Source of the DNA: Gammaproteobacteria bacterium UBA2679
Lineage (GTDB): Bacteria; Pseudomonadota; Gammaproteobacteria; Pseudomonadales; Oleiphilaceae
DNA: 64,000 nucleotides
Assembly: GCA_002354735.1 (NCBI GenBank)
Contig: DEMD01000012.1
Coordinates: 538-64,537 of the forward strand
Reading direction: 5' to 3'
In this document: piece by piece, positions 40,711 through 53,112 of the stretch
Layout: each line of letters opens with the position of its first letter
Numbering within the stretch: position 1 is the first letter of the stretch
Translations under genes and position numbers: made by a program
The notes under the pieces: model-generated
What the model saw: the letters and a program-made list of their open reading frames with translations, nothing else
Databases searched by the model: none
Told to the model about the DNA's origin: nothing

Positions 40711-42111
40711 TCACAGTTGATCAAGTGCTTCAGCCAGCGTGCGAACGCCGATGACGGATTGACCCTCCAGCTGGCGAGCCGCGGCAGAACCTGCTTTTGG
40801 CAAATTGGCTTTCGGAACGATGAAACGTTCGAAGCCATGTTTCCTTGCCTCTACGATGCGCTCCGTGCCGCTGGTCACAGGCCTGATCTCCCCACCTAGT
40901 CCGATTTCTCCGAACACGATGGTTGATCGTGGAATTGCCCTGTTGCGGAAACTTGAGGCGATGGCCAGCACCAGCGCCAGATCCGAGCCGGTTTCAGCAA
41001 TTTTGACACCACCGACCACGTTGATAAAGACGTCCTGATCGTGACACTGCAGACCGCCATGCTTATGCAGTACAGCGAGCAGCATGGCCAGCCGCTGTGG
41101 ATCTGTACCTACTGCCAGGCGGCGCGGAGATCCGCCAGCGGCATCGTCTACCAAGGCCTGAACTTCGATGAGGAGTGGCCGTGAGCCTTCCCAGGCTACC
41201 GTGACAAGGCTGCCAGCAGCCTCTTCGCCAGTCTGGTCGAGGAAAATCGCAGACGGATTCTTCACATCCTTCAGGCCTGAATCCAGCATGGCAAAAACGC
41301 CAAGCTCATTCACCGCGCCGAAGCGATTCTTCGTCGCCCGGAGGAGGCGGAAACGACTATCGGGGGTGCCTTCCAGGCGAATAGAGGTATCAATGATGTG
41401 TTCCAGCACCTTGGGACCAGCCAGTGCACCCTCCTTGGTGACATGCCCAACCATGAGGATTGTGGTCCCGGATTGCTTGGCATACCGGGTAAGCAAGGCT
41501 GCACATTCTCTCACCTGCGTCACACCTCCCGCTGCCGATTGGAGCTCGCTCAGGAACATGACCTGGATACTGTCGATAATCAGGAGCTGTGGCTTGCGTG
41601 CTGTCACTTGCGCCATGACTTCGTGGAGATCGCTTTCAGCCATGACCTGCAGGCGACTCACATCGACTCGCAGGCGCTGGGCACGCATTGCCAGCTGCTG
41701 AAGAGATTCTTCGCCAGTTACGTAGAGGACGTCCTGCTGGGTGGACATGCGACCGGCCAGCTGTAGCAATATGGTGCTCTTGCCCGCACCCGGGTAACCA
41801 CCCAGCAGAATCACAGACGCAGGCACGATGCCTCCACCCAACACTCTGTCGAGCTCATCACTGCCTGAGCTTGTTCGGGGCAGTTCGCCGATTTCCACTT
41901 CACCTAGGAGCTGGACCTGGCTCTGTTCACCCGAATAACCTGCGGCTTTGGAAAACGCAGCAGCCGTCTGTCCGGAATGATGGCCGGCTGAGGGGCTTTC
42001 ACGGAAGGTCTGTAGGGTATTCCACTCCAGGCACTGACTGCACTGGCCCTGCCACTTGCTGTGGCTGGCGCCACAATCAGTGCAGACGTAATGGATTTTG
42101 GCCTTGGCCAT
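40711..42111 (-). CDS. radA: DNA repair protein RadA
   Basis: A RecA-like helicase that promotes branch migration in recombination. The 466-residue protein has the N-terminal zinc finger (CTDCGASHSKWQGQCSQC), the RecA-like ATPase with Walker A GGYPGAGKST, the RadA-specific KNRFG motif (ATKNRFGAVNELGVF) and a C-terminal Lon protease-like domain without the protease dyad in the family. It is 30 bases after hemE and may be read through from gltBD-hemE. Confidence 0.96.
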   Translation of the reverse strand: MAKAKIHYVCTDCGASHSKWQGQCSQCLEWNTLQTFRESPSAGHHSGQTAAAFSKAAGYSGEQSQVQLLGEVEIGELPRTSSGSDELDRVLGGGIVPASVILLGGYPGAGKSTILLQLAGRMSTQQDVLYVTGEESLQQLAMRAQRLRVDVSRLQVMAESDLHEVMAQVTARKPQLLIIDSIQVMFLSELQSAAGGVTQVRECAALLTRYAKQSGTTILMVGHVTKEGALAGPKVLEHIIDTSIRLEGTPDSRFRLLRATKNRFGAVNELGVFAMLDSGLKDVKNPSAIFLDQTGEEAAGSLVTVAWEGSRPLLIEVQALVDDAAGGSPRRLAVGTDPQRLAMLLAVLHKHGGLQCHDQDVFINVVGGVKIAETGSDLALVLAIASSFRNRAIPRSTIVFGEIGLGGEIRPVTSGTERIVEARKHGFERFIVPKANLPKAGSAAARQLEGQSVIGVRTLAEALDQL

Positions 42112-42141
42112 GTTCTCCCTTCAGCGTCGTGGCAGACGCTG

Positions 42142-43202
42142 TTATTTATGGTAAGCGGGACTCAACTCATGGACCGTGTCGACCATGACTTTCAGATGGT
42201 CGGGGTCGACAGCAGGCGTAATGCCATGCCCTAGATTGAAGACATGCCCTGGGCCCTGTCCGTAGCTTTCAAGCACGGCGGCCACCCTTGAACGAATGGT
42301 CGCCTTACTGCCAAGCAGTACAGAAGGATCGAGATTGCCCTGCAATGCCACCTTGTCCTGAACCAGCTCCCGTGCCTTGTTCAGGTCGACGGTCCAGTCC
42401 ACGCCAAGGGCATCAGCACCACTTTCAGCCATCTTCTCCAGGTTGAACTGTGCGTTCTTGGTAAACAGGATGACGGGTATCTGCCGACCTTCATTTTCGC
42501 GCTTGAGACCGGCCACAATCCTCTTCATATACTGCAGAGAGAATGCTGCGTAGTCAGTCGGTGAGAGAATGCCACCCCAGGTATCGAAGATCTGAACGGC
42601 CTGGGCACCAGCATCGATTTGCCCGTTGAGATAACTGATGACACTGTCCGCCAGCTTTTCGAGCAGCGCATGCAGAACATCGGGTTCGGAGAACATCATC
42701 CGCTTGATGGTGCCAAAGTCCTTGCTGCTTCCGCCTTCGACCATATAGGTTGCGAGCGTCCAAGGGCTACCGGAGAAGCCAATGAGCGGAACGCGGCCAG
42801 CGAGCGCACCACGTATGGTGCGGACAGCACTCATTACATAGTCGAGATCGCCGGACGACACCACTGGCAATGCATCGACATCAGCCCGCGAACGAATCGT
42901 GTGCTTGAACTTTGGACCTTCACCTGTTTCGAAATACAAACCAAGGCCCATCGCATCGGGTATCGTCAGGATATCGGAGAACAATATGGCGGCATCGAGA
43001 TCGAAACGTGCCAGCGGCTGCAAAGTGACTTCGCAGGCGAGGTCTGCATTGCGACACAGATCCATGAAGCTGCCAGCATTTTCACGCGATGCCCGGTACT
43101 CAGGCAGGTAACGCCCGGCCTGACGCATGACCCATACCGGCGTCCGCTCAACCGGCTGCCGCAGCAGCGCCCGCAAAAAAATATCGTTCTCGAGATGTGT
43201 CA

Positions 43203-43203
<1 letters not shown>
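42142..43203 (-). CDS. hemE: Uroporphyrinogen decarboxylase
   Basis: The enzyme removes four carboxyl groups from uroporphyrinogen III in haem synthesis. The 353-residue TIM barrel has the N-terminal substrate motif [11 protein letters not shown], the catalytic aspartate region [14 protein letters not shown], and [18 protein letters not shown]. The ATG overlaps the gltD stop by one base (TGATG), so it is coupled to gltD. The same neighbourhood is known in Pseudomonas. Confidence 0.97.
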
Positions 43204-44621
<1,418 letters not shown>

Positions 44622-44647
44622 TCAAATTACCTCTTGGATACCAAATC

Positions 44648-47600
44648 TTATTCCGGACGAGCCCGGGTAGAAGCGAGCAGGCTGCCAAGACTGGCGGCCT
44701 TCGGTTTCACCAGCCAGAAGCGGCTGAGATAATCATCAAAATTATCCAGCAGGTTCTCTGCCCAGACAGAGCCTGTATGAGCGATATGCTCCTGAATCAC
44801 CTCTCTGAGGTGGTTTCTGTATCCTTCAGTGGCTTCCGAAGTAATGCGCTGAATTTCAACGAGTTCGTGGTTATAGCGATCGACAAATGTCTTGTCTTCA
44901 TCCAGGACGTAGGCAAAACCGCCCGTCATACCTGCGCCGAAGTTGTAGCCAGTTCGGCCTAGCACGGTCACCACACCAGCCGTCATATATTCGCAGCAGT
45001 GATCGCCCGCACCCTCGACAACGGCATTACAGCCAGAGTTTCGAACAGCGAAGCGCTCACCAGCGGTGCCTGCTGCGTACAACTGACCTCCAGTCGCACC
45101 GTACAGACAAGTGTTACCGATGATGGCTGTCTCCTGAGACGAGAAGCGACTTTCAGACGGCGGCCTGATGACCAGTTTGCCGCCGGTCATGCCCTTGCCA
45201 ACGTAGTCGTTCGCATCGCCTTCCAGGTACATATCCAAACCACCGGCGTTCCAGACGCCAAAGCTCTGACCCGCAGTCCCAGTGAGACGTAGGGTGACTG
45301 GAGCATCAGCCATGCCCTGGTTGCCGTGGAGGCGAGCAATAAAGCCAGACAGTTTGGCCCCTATCGAACGGTCACTGCTGGTAATCCTGAATTCGAACTC
45401 GCCACCGAGCTTGTTTTCGATAGCGTCCTTCAGCTTGACCAGCATCGACTCAGCCAACGCACCCTTGTCATAGGGCGGATTTCTTTCCTGCTGACAAGTA
45501 TGCGGCGCGGCAGGATCGATATGGGAATTATCGAGCAATGGACGCAGGTCCAGCTGTTTCTGCTTTTCGGTACGTCCTGGCAGGCGCTCTAGCAGATCGG
45601 TACGACCGACCAGCTCGTCCAGTGAACGAACGCCAAGCAGTGACAGCCACTCACGGGTTTCTTCGGCGACAAAGCGGAAGAAGTTCATCACCATCTCTAC
45701 CGTGCCAGTGAAGTGATCTTCTCTCAGCTCATCATTCTGTGTAGCGATGCCCGTCGCACAGTTGTTGAGATGGCAGATTCTCAGATACTTACATCCGAGA
45801 GCGACCATTGGCGCTGTGCCGAAGCCAAAGCTTTCGGCGCCCAGGATAGCACCCTTGATGACATCGAGGCCGGTCTTGAGACCGCCGTCTGTCTGCAGGC
45901 GAATCATCCCCCGCAGCCCGTTGTCACGGAGCGCCTGCTGAGCCTCGACTAGCCCCAGTTCCCATGGAGAACCTGCGTATTTGATGGAGGTGAGCGGGCT
46001 CGCCCCAGTGCCGCCGTCGTAACCAGAGATCGTGATCAGATCGGCATAAGCCTTGGCGACACCGGCAGCGATAGTACCAACACCTGGCTCTGACACGAGT
46101 TTGACTGAAACCAGGGCCTCGGGGTTGATCTGCTTGAGATCGAAAATCAGCTGAGCGAGATCCTCGATGGAGTAGATATCGTGGTGTGGCGGAGGTGAAA
46201 TCAGCGTCACACCCGGCACTGCGAATCGCAGGCGTGCAATGAGTGCGTTGACCTTGCCGCCAGGCAGCTGACCACCTTCCCCAGGCTTGGCGCCCTGAGC
46301 CACTTTGATCTGTAAAACGTCAGCAGTGGCCAGGTAATGCGGCGTGACACCGAAGCGACCAGAGGCAACCTGCCGGATCTTGGACCGTCGTTCGGTGCCA
46401 TAGCGTGCAGGATCCTCCCCACCCTCACCAGAGTTGGAGCGGCCACCAAGACGGTTCATAGCCACCGCAAGTGCCTCATGAGCCTCGGGAGACAAGGCAC
46501 CGATCGACATTGCAGCACTGTCGAAACGGGTATAGATCGAGTCCAGTGGCTCGATTTCCTCCAGCGGCAGCGGCGTCTCCGCCAGCTTCAGCGAGAGCAG
46601 ATCGCGAATGGTCGTGACCGGGCGCTCGTTGACCAGCGCAGCATACTCCCGATATAAACCATAGTTGCCTTCGACCACGGCAGACTGGAGCAGTTTTACG
46701 ACATCCGGGTTATAGGCGTGATACTCACCGCCATGGATGAACTTGAGCAAACCACCCTGCGAAATCGCCTTGCGCTTCTGGGCGGCGTGCTTGGCAAGCA
46801 TTTCCTGCTCCAGCTGCAGGTCAAAGAACCCTGCCCCCTGGATCCGGCTGGCCACACCCTTGAAACACATATCGACGATCTCATCGGCTAGACCGATAGC
46901 TTCGAACAGCTGTGCACCACGATACGAAGCAATGGTACTGATACCCATCTTGGAGAGGATTTTCAGAAGACCCTTGTTGATACCGCGGCGGTAGTTGTTC
47001 TTGGCATCGATGGGGCTGATAAGCACTTCGCCGGAATTGATCAGTCCATTCAGCAGCTGATAGGCCAGGTATGGATAGACCGCAGTGGCGCCGAAACCAA
47101 ACAGTACAGCGAACTGATGTGGATCACGCGCCCAGGCGGTTTCGACCACGATGTTCGAATTACAGCGCAGACCTTTACTGACCAGGCGATGGTGCACGGC
47201 GCCCGTGGCCAGGAAGGCGTTGACCGGTAGTTCATCATCCTTCAGACCAGCATCGGACAGCACGAGGACGACCTTGCCTTCGCGAGCATGACGTTCAGCT
47301 TCATCAGCAACGGCCTCAACAGCAGCCTTGAGCCCCATTTCCGCCTTGTAGGCCAGCCTGATCATGACGGGTGGATATCCAGCGTCTTCCATCTCCTGGA
47401 TGCGCTTGAACTTGGCCGGTGACAGTACAGGTGTGCTCAAAATAAGTCGACGCGCGTGCTCTGGCGACTCTTCGAAGATGTTGCGCTCGGCTCCGATGCA
47501 GGTTTCCAGCGACATCACGATCGTTTCGCGCAGGGGATCGATCGGCGGGTTCGTGACCTGCGCAAACTTCTGCCGGAAATAATCGGCCACGTTTCGAACA

Positions 47601-49165
47601 CGTTCGGAAAGCACAGCCATGGGCGTGTCGTCACCCATCGAACCAACCGCTTCCTGCCCGGTTTCAGCCAAGGGCCGCAGAATCTGGTCCCGCTCCTCAA
47701 AGCTGACGTTGAACATCTTCTGGTAATACTTCAGCTTGTCAGCGTTGAACAGCGCGAACGGCGATGCGCCCTGATGCAGTTTCGTCTCGACACGAACAGC
47801 GTTTTCACGCAGCCATTTCTTGTAAGGATGACGAACCTTGAGACGCGAGTCGATATCGTCAGTGTGCAGGACTTCGCCTTTCAGCGTGTCGATCGCGAGG
47901 ATTTGTCCTGGGCCTACCCGCCCCTTGGCGATGACATTCTTTGGCTCGTAGCCGTAGGTTCCGATTTCCGAGGCCAGGGTGATGAAGCCATCAGTGGTGG
48001 TCACCCATCGTGCAGGTCGCAGACCATTACGGTCCAACAGACACACAGCGTAGCGGCCATCGGTCAGTACGATGCCGGCCGGGCCGTCCCAGGGCTCCAT
48101 ATGCATGGAGTTGTATTCATAGAACGCCTTCAGATCGGCATCCATGGTATCCACGTTCTGCCAGGCGGGCGGCACCATCATGCGCACAGCACGGAACAGA
48201 TCGACGCCGCCGGCAAGCAGCACCTCGAGCATATTGTCCATGGACGACGAATCGGAACCAGTGCGGTTCACGATAGGCTGCAGCTCATCGAGATTGGGCA
48301 GTGCATCGGTCTTGAACTTGGACCCACGTGCCAGCGACCAGTTTCGGTTGCCTTCAATGGTGTTGATTTCACCGTTGTGAGCCAGGTAGCGGAATGGCTG
48401 TGCCAGCGGCCAACGCGGCGCAGTGTTGGTTGAAAAGCGCTGGTGGAATACGCAAATTGCGGTTTCGAGCTCCGCGTTGCCGAGGTCGGTATAGAAGACC
48501 GGCAGGTCCGATGGCATCATCAGACCTTTATAAGAGACGACCTGATCGGAGAGACTGCAGATATAGAAGTCACGATCGGACGTCAGCGCAATTTCCGCTT
48601 TTCTTCGCGCTACGAAAAGTTTGAGCGACAAGGCCTGATGATCAAGATCCTCGGCTGCTTCGATGAATATCTGCTCGATACGCGGGAGATTGGCCAATGC
48701 CATGGGACCGAGACAGCTGGTATTTGTTGGCACGACTCGCCATCCAGCAACGCTAAGCCCTTGCACCTCGATCTGTTGTTCGAGTTCCAGGCGCGCTGCG
48801 TCGGCCTTCTTCTCATCAGGATTGAGAAAGACCATACCGACTGCGAATTTCTGTCCCAGTTTCTTGCCAAAGGCTTCCTGGGCCACAGAGCGCATGAAGC
48901 CCGTGGGCATCTGCAGTAGCAGGCCGCAGCCGTCACCGGTCTTGCCGTCAGCGGCTATACCGCCACGATGGGTCATGCAGGTGAGTGATTCGATCGCCGT
49001 CTGCAACAGCTTGTGACTACGCTCGCCCTCCATGTGCGCAATCAGGCCGAATCCACAGTTATCGCGGAATTCGCCGTTTTCATATAGCCGGTGCTGGACC
49101 TGGGCCACTTCCTGCGCAGGCTTGTCTGCCGCAGGGCTCATCGCAGAACTTGTCAAACGGTTCAT
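44648..49165 (-). CDS. gltB: Glutamate synthase large subunit
   Basis: GltB forms two glutamates from glutamine and 2-oxoglutarate with electrons from GltD. The 1505-residue precursor has a propeptide of about 36 residues before the catalytic cysteine ([11 protein letters not shown]37), an N-terminal class II amidotransferase domain, a central domain, the FMN-binding synthase domain with the 3Fe-4S cysteines ([15 protein letters not shown]) and the GXGXG beta-helix at the C-terminus. It is preceded by a good sigma-70 promoter and is upstream of gltD. Confidence 0.97.
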   Translation of the reverse strand: MNRLTSSAMSPAADKPAQEVAQVQHRLYENGEFRDNCGFGLIAHMEGERSHKLLQTAIESLTCMTHRGGIAADGKTGDGCGLLLQMPTGFMRSVAQEAFGKKLGQKFAVGMVFLNPDEKKADAARLELEQQIEVQGLSVAGWRVVPTNTSCLGPMALANLPRIEQIFIEAAEDLDHQALSLKLFVARRKAEIALTSDRDFYICSLSDQVVSYKGLMMPSDLPVFYTDLGNAELETAICVFHQRFSTNTAPRWPLAQPFRYLAHNGEINTIEGNRNWSLARGSKFKTDALPNLDELQPIVNRTGSDSSSMDNMLEVLLAGGVDLFRAVRMMVPPAWQNVDTMDADLKAFYEYNSMHMEPWDGPAGIVLTDGRYAVCLLDRNGLRPARWVTTTDGFITLASEIGTYGYEPKNVIAKGRVGPGQILAIDTLKGEVLHTDDIDSRLKVRHPYKKWLRENAVRVETKLHQGASPFALFNADKLKYYQKMFNVSFEERDQILRPLAETGQEAVGSMGDDTPMAVLSERVRNVADYFRQKFAQVTNPPIDPLRETIVMSLETCIGAERNIFEESPEHARRLILSTPVLSPAKFKRIQEMEDAGYPPVMIRLAYKAEMGLKAAVEAVADEAERHAREGKVVLVLSDAGLKDDELPVNAFLATGAVHHRLVSKGLRCNSNIVVETAWARDPHQFAVLFGFGATAVYPYLAYQLLNGLINSGEVLISPIDAKNNYRRGINKGLLKILSKMGISTIASYRGAQLFEAIGLADEIVDMCFKGVASRIQGAGFFDLQLEQEMLAKHAAQKRKAISQGGLLKFIHGGEYHAYNPDVVKLLQSAVVEGNYGLYREYAALVNERPVTTIRDLLSLKLAETPLPLEEIEPLDSIYTRFDSAAMSIGALSPEAHEALAVAMNRLGGRSNSGEGGEDPARYGTERRSKIRQVASGRFGVTPHYLATADVLQIKVAQGAKPGEGGQLPGGKVNALIARLRFAVPGVTLISPPPHHDIYSIEDLAQLIFDLKQINPEALVSVKLVSEPGVGTIAAGVAKAYADLITISGYDGGTGASPLTSIKYAGSPWELGLVEAQQALRDNGLRGMIRLQTDGGLKTGLDVIKGAILGAESFGFGTAPMVALGCKYLRICHLNNCATGIATQNDELREDHFTGTVEMVMNFFRFVAEETREWLSLLGVRSLDELVGRTDLLERLPGRTEKQKQLDLRPLLDNSHIDPAAPHTCQQERNPPYDKGALAESMLVKLKDAIENKLGGEFEFRITSSDRSIGAKLSGFIARLHGNQGMADAPVTLRLTGTAGQSFGVWNAGGLDMYLEGDANDYVGKGMTGGKLVIRPPSESRFSSQETAIIGNTCLYGATGGQLYAAGTAGERFAVRNSGCNAVVEGAGDHCCEYMTAGVVTVLGRTGYNFGAGMTGGFAYVLDEDKTFVDRYNHELVEIQRITSEATEGYRNHLREVIQEHIAHTGSVWAENLLDNFDDYLSRFWLVKPKAASLGSLLASTRARPE

Positions 49166-49234
49166 GGCAATCTCTCACTTACAAATGCAGCGTTTAATGC
49201 CTCCTTAGAGGGATTCGCTGAAAAAGGGCCGGCC

Positions 49235-49263
49235 ATTTTACACAGCAGCACATGGCTACTCAA
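49235..49263 (-). promoter_or_regulatory. Sigma-70 promoter of gltB-gltD-hemE
   Basis: On the minus strand TTGAGT (49258-49263) and TAAAAT (49235-49240) are separated by 17 bases, and TG precedes the -10 (extended -10). The expected start is near 49228, about 60 bases before the gltB ATG. This separates gltB from the upstream damX-like gene. Confidence 0.65.
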
Positions 49264-49392
49264 ATAAAATAGCAATTACGATCAGGGCTTTTACTTAAGC
49301 GCGAAGCAATAGAAGTCGCGCAGAACGGGATAATGCGGCCGTGGAACAAGCAGATGCAGTGACGCATCCTGATGGCGAGGACAATGCCTAGA

Positions 49393-51252
49393 CTACTTCA
49401 ACCCACCGATTTGCCGAATCCAGAAATCTTCCTTCTTCAGACTACCAGGCAAGGCCTGAACGATGCGCTGCGCCTCTGCTTTGGTCGCATAACTACCATT
49501 CAATACGATGAACCAGGGTTTATTCTTGTAGGTGCTCCGGATATAGACTGCTTTTTCAAGTCCAGGCCGAGTGCTCAGAAAGCGAACAACCAGCGGCTCA
49601 GAGTAACTACCCAGCATCTGAATTGTCCAGTTTTCACTCGGCTGTGCTGCAAGCCACTCTGCCGATCTGAATCGATCACTGCCGGAGGCAGATGTCGTTT
49701 CGGACTCGGCAACAGTCGGGGCCGATTCTACATCGACGCGCTTAACTTCGCCAGTCTCAGGCTGCGGCTGGGGCGCCGGCTTGGTCTGCGGCAGCGCTTC
49801 TACTACCTTTTTGACGGCTTCTTTCTGAGCAACAGCACCCTTTTCGAGTAGCCGCGACGCTAATTGGGAACGATCAGAGGACTCCGGCCCCAAGTCGCGA
49901 TCCAAAGCAGGCGCCTCTCCAGCTTGCGTATCCGTGGGCAAACTCTCCGCTCTTGACGTTTTTGCCGGGTCTGGCTTGCTATCATTCTCTTCCGCGACCA
50001 GCTCATCGGGAGAAAATCCACCGGCAGCTCGCTGGCGCACGAATTGCTCCTGTATACGGTCGACCAGGTCACTTGAAGAGGCCCTCCCACCGGCCGGGGC
50101 CGTGGGCTCACCGGCAACCGCGCTGCCTTCTACTTCAGCGGGCACCGTCGGGCCATCATCTAAGACCACCGCTTCGCTGGCGGTGTCGGGCAAAGTCGGC
50201 GACGGCGCAATGGGAGTGCTTTCGAGCTCAAAAGGCGATTGAGTCTCTTGGACCTCAGGCGTCTGTTCCTGCGGCTCATACAGAAACAGCGCGGCCATGA
50301 CAGCGGTGCCCAGCGCTGCGATGAAGACCGGCAACACCAGCATCCTGTTTTTCAGCAGACTCTGTCGTTGCGGTGGCGGAATTGCCGGGTCGGTTTGCGC
50401 CGCAGACGCCGGTTCCGGGGCTGTAGAGCCTGATCCGGCCATCGCCGCTGCAGCACTGATACCGCTTGCTGTCGCAGCGCGCTTTGCCGGGGCAGCTGCA
50501 GCAATGTCTGGAACAAAGCCTTTGCCTGATGCTGCTGCGCTACTCATCACTGCGGCTTTGTTGGCAGTATCCTTGGCCGAGGCAGACACCGCTACAGGCT
50601 GCGCGCGCTGCTCAAGTATGAAAGCGTCTACCTTTTCAGGCAGGCCGCCCAACTTCTTATGGTATCGATCCAGCTTCTGCCGGGACGGCACTAAAGCGCC
50701 CAGCTGTAGTGCGGCGTATTCACCGAATTCGTCGCGAGACAGTGGTCTGAGGTGCAACTGGAGCAGAAGGCTCTGGGCGCGGGACTCATTGCTTAGCGAT
50801 TTCAGGATCGCTGTGTCAGCAGCCAGCATTATGCCCCAGTGATTGTCGAGACCCTGACCAGCCTGCAAGGCTGCGGTAAGCGCGAGGGTGCTATCAGCGC
50901 CAAACTCATCCGCTGCTCTGAATATCAGCAATACACGCTGTCCTGCGGCAGCCATTCTCGCGGCGTACTGTTGCATCCGGCCGAGCATCTGCGCATCGGT
51001 TTCACCCGGCTCAGCTGAAGAATCAAGTTGCAGGCGTTTCAGACATGACTGCAAGACCTGCGTAAGCGATTCGTGGGTGGAAAGATCGACGTCGACCACG
51101 AAGAGACCATCGCCCTCGACAGCGGATAGTGCAGATACGAGGTGACTGATACTGCCCCGCGAGTCAGCAGTGACCAGTATGGCTTTTTCGCTGAAATGGG
51201 CGAGATGGCGCAGGTTATCGAGAAACTCCTTGCGCTCAGGCAGCTGGAACAT
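49393..51252 (-). CDS. DamX-like SPOR-domain protein with an AAA-like N-terminal region
   Basis: A 619-residue inner-membrane protein at the classical damX position between aroB and gltB. An N-terminal ATPase-like region (1-200) is followed by an Ala/Pro-rich linker, one membrane segment (MLVLPVFIAALGTAVMAALF, about 305-325), a long acidic/proline-rich periplasmic stretch and a C-terminal SPOR domain (about 545-615, WTIQMLGSYSE to WIRQIGG) that in the family binds denuded glycan at the division septum. The place of the Walker A motif reads ADSRGSISH, so ATP binding looks lost. The ATG has no clear ribosome-binding site; GGAG lies further upstream before ATC/ATA codons, so the true start may differ. 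Confidence 0.85.
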   Translation of the reverse strand: MFQLPERKEFLDNLRHLAHFSEKAILVTADSRGSISHLVSALSAVEGDGLFVVDVDLSTHESLTQVLQSCLKRLQLDSSAEPGETDAQMLGRMQQYAARMAAAGQRVLLIFRAADEFGADSTLALTAALQAGQGLDNHWGIMLAADTAILKSLSNESRAQSLLLQLHLRPLSRDEFGEYAALQLGALVPSRQKLDRYHKKLGGLPEKVDAFILEQRAQPVAVSASAKDTANKAAVMSSAAASGKGFVPDIAAAAPAKRAATASGISAAAAMAGSGSTAPEPASAAQTDPAIPPPQRQSLLKNRMLVLPVFIAALGTAVMAALFLYEPQEQTPEVQETQSPFELESTPIAPSPTLPDTASEAVVLDDGPTVPAEVEGSAVAGEPTAPAGGRASSSDLVDRIQEQFVRQRAAGGFSPDELVAEENDSKPDPAKTSRAESLPTDTQAGEAPALDRDLGPESSDRSQLASRLLEKGAVAQKEAVKKVVEALPQTKPAPQPQPETGEVKRVDVESAPTVAESETTSASGSDRFRSAEWLAAQPSENWTIQMLGSYSEPLVVRFLSTRPGLEKAVYIRSTYKNKPWFIVLNGSYATKAEAQRIVQALPGSLKKEDFWIRQIGGLK

Positions 51253-51337
51253 GGGACTGACTATGATCGTGACTCCAGCCAGGCGCCCGTGGCACGACTA
51301 TGGACAGCCGCAATGCGAGCCATGGCGATTGGTTCAA

Positions 51338-52417
51338 TCAATGGGTGGTGTATTCGACCAGGGTTTTGACGAGCGCGTCAGCATCGAACTTATCCGTAAC
51401 GATGGCATCACCCATGGCCTGAAGCAGGACCAGGCGCAAACTTCCGCCCACGTTCTTCTTGTCGACCGCCATGTACTGCATGAAATCATCAGGCGTCATG
51501 GCAACAGGTGGCCTGACGGGCAAGTTCATCCGACTCAGCAGGTTCGAGACGCGTTCCACATCGCCTTGCTGCAGATAGCCGCAACGCACTGACATTGCGA
51601 CTGCCATGACCATGCCTACTGCAACCGCTTCGCCGTGAAGCCATTGCTTGTACTGCATATAGCCTTCGATCGCATGGCCGAAGGTATGGCCGAGATTGAG
51701 GATGGCACGACGCCCCTGCTCAGTCTCGTCATCTTCGACCACCCTGGCCTTGCACGCGCAGGACGCTTCTATCGCGTGGATCAGCGCTGAGGGCTCTGCG
51801 GCAATGAGCGCATCCGCATTGTTCTCGAGCCAGTCGAGAAATTCGATATCGTCTATGAGGCCATACTTGACCACTTCGGCAAGACCTGCAGAAAGTTCAC
51901 GCGGCGGCAGCGTCTGCAAGGTACTGGTGTCGATCACGACAGCCTGGGGCTGATAGAACGCACCGATCATATTCTTACCATGCCTGTGATTCACACCAGT
52001 CTTACCACCGACCGAAGAATCCACCTGCGAGAGCAAGGTCGTGGGCACCTGAATGAAATTGACACCGCGCTGATAGCAGCTGGCTGCGAACCCGGTTATG
52101 TCGCCTACCACACCACCCCCAAGCGCAATGAGTGTAGTGCTACGATTATGCCGCTGGGTCAGCAGGTGATCGATGACCTGATCAATAGCCGTCAGGTTCT
52201 TGTACTGCTCGCCATCATGCAGCTGCGTAACGTCAACCTCGAAACCTTCGAGTTGTGCGATCAGTTTCTCGAGATACAGCGGCGCCACCGTTTCATTGGT
52301 CACGATCATGACCTGTTTGCCAGCGATATGCGCCTTCAGGCGAGCGGCTGTCATGACACCATCGCCAATGTAGATTGGATAACTGCGGTCACCAAGACCG
52401 ACGGTCAGAGTCTTCAT
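51338..52417 (-). CDS. aroB: 3-dehydroquinate synthase
   Basis: The NAD+- and metal-dependent enzyme closes the ring of DAHP to dehydroquinate in the shikimate pathway. The 359-residue protein has [24 protein letters not shown] and the zinc-site histidines in [12 protein letters not shown]. The ATG at 52417 overlaps the aroK stop by 4 bases (ATGA), so I prefer it to a TTG three codons upstream. Confidence 0.97.
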   Translation of the reverse strand: MKTLTVGLGDRSYPIYIGDGVMTAARLKAHIAGKQVMIVTNETVAPLYLEKLIAQLEGFEVDVTQLHDGEQYKNLTAIDQVIDHLLTQRHNRSTTLIALGGGVVGDITGFAASCYQRGVNFIQVPTTLLSQVDSSVGGKTGVNHRHGKNMIGAFYQPQAVVIDTSTLQTLPPRELSAGLAEVVKYGLIDDIEFLDWLENNADALIAAEPSALIHAIEASCACKARVVEDDETEQGRRAILNLGHTFGHAIEGYMQYKQWLHGEAVAVGMVMAVAMSVRCGYLQQGDVERVSNLLSRMNLPVRPPVAMTPDDFMQYMAVDKKNVGGSLRLVLLQAMGDAIVTDKFDADALVKTLVEYTTH

Positions 52418-53016
52418 GCGCTGCAACTCATATTGAAGTGGAGACGAACAGAGCCCGCTATATCTTTCGCGACAGTACGCGGACGTTTGCGATCGGTATC
52501 GACTATAAAGTTTGCCAGCGCGCGGTAATGCGGTTCGCGCTCAGCCATCAGCCGACGCAGCGTCTTCAGTGGGTCCGCCGTTTGTAACAGCGGCCGGCGC
52601 GTGTCCTGCCGTGTACGCTCGTATTGCTGCTCAGCTGAAGTGTGAAGATAGACGATGTGACCCGCCTGCTCCAGTAACTCCCGATTGCGGGGCTGGCTGA
52701 CCACGCCGCCGCCGGTGGCAATCACGACCTGCTCCCGGGACAGCATCTCTGCCAGTACTGCAGTCTCGCGCGCACGAAAGCCAGCCTCGCCTTCAACATC
52801 GAATATCCACGGAATATCGGCGCCACACCGAGCTTCTATTTCCTTGTCCGTATCAACAAAAAGCCAGCCGAGTTCGCTCGCCGTAAGACGGCCGATTGTG
52901 GTTTTTCCGGTCCCCATCGGCCCTATGAGCACGAGGTTGCGCAAGGGCACTCGTGCTGCACTTTCTGCTGCGCTCTCAGGGGCGGGATCTGTGATATGTC
53001 CGAAGTTGGCATTCAT
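52414..53016 (-). CDS. aroK: Shikimate kinase
   Basis: The enzyme phosphorylates shikimate. The 200-residue protein has Walker [13 protein letters not shown] (about 33-44), the shikimate-binding DTDKEIE and the GGGVV motif, with an N-terminal extension of about 25 residues compared with many AroK proteins. It is translationally coupled to aroB. A terminator lies between it and pilQ, so it probably has its own promoter or depends on readthrough. Confidence 0.96.
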   Translation of the reverse strand: MNANFGHITDPAPESAAESAARVPLRNLVLIGPMGTGKTTIGRLTASELGWLFVDTDKEIEARCGADIPWIFDVEGEAGFRARETAVLAEMLSREQVVIATGGGVVSQPRNRELLEQAGHIVYLHTSAEQQYERTRQDTRRPLLQTADPLKTLRRLMAEREPHYRALANFIVDTDRKRPRTVAKDIAGSVRLHFNMSCSA

Positions 53017-53042
53017 GCCCGAAGAATACCATGTAGATCAAC

Positions 53043-53071
53043 AAAAAAGCCACGAGGGTCACTCGTGGCTT
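53043..53071 (-). terminator. Intrinsic terminator after pilMNOPQ
   Basis: On the minus strand AGCCACGAG (53062-53070), a 5-base loop and CTCGTGGCT (53048-53056) are followed by TTTTTT (A-run at 53043-53048). It sits between the pilQ stop and aroK, and marks the end of the pil operon. Confidence 0.85.
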
Positions 53072-53112
53072 TGGTCGTCCTGCGTGCGGGCGCACGCTTC
53101 AGAGTCGGGTAT

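Noticed and set aside
47456..48433. 325-residue plus-strand frame opposite gltB
   Set aside because: It is antisense to conserved gltB codons and is explained by third-position bias.
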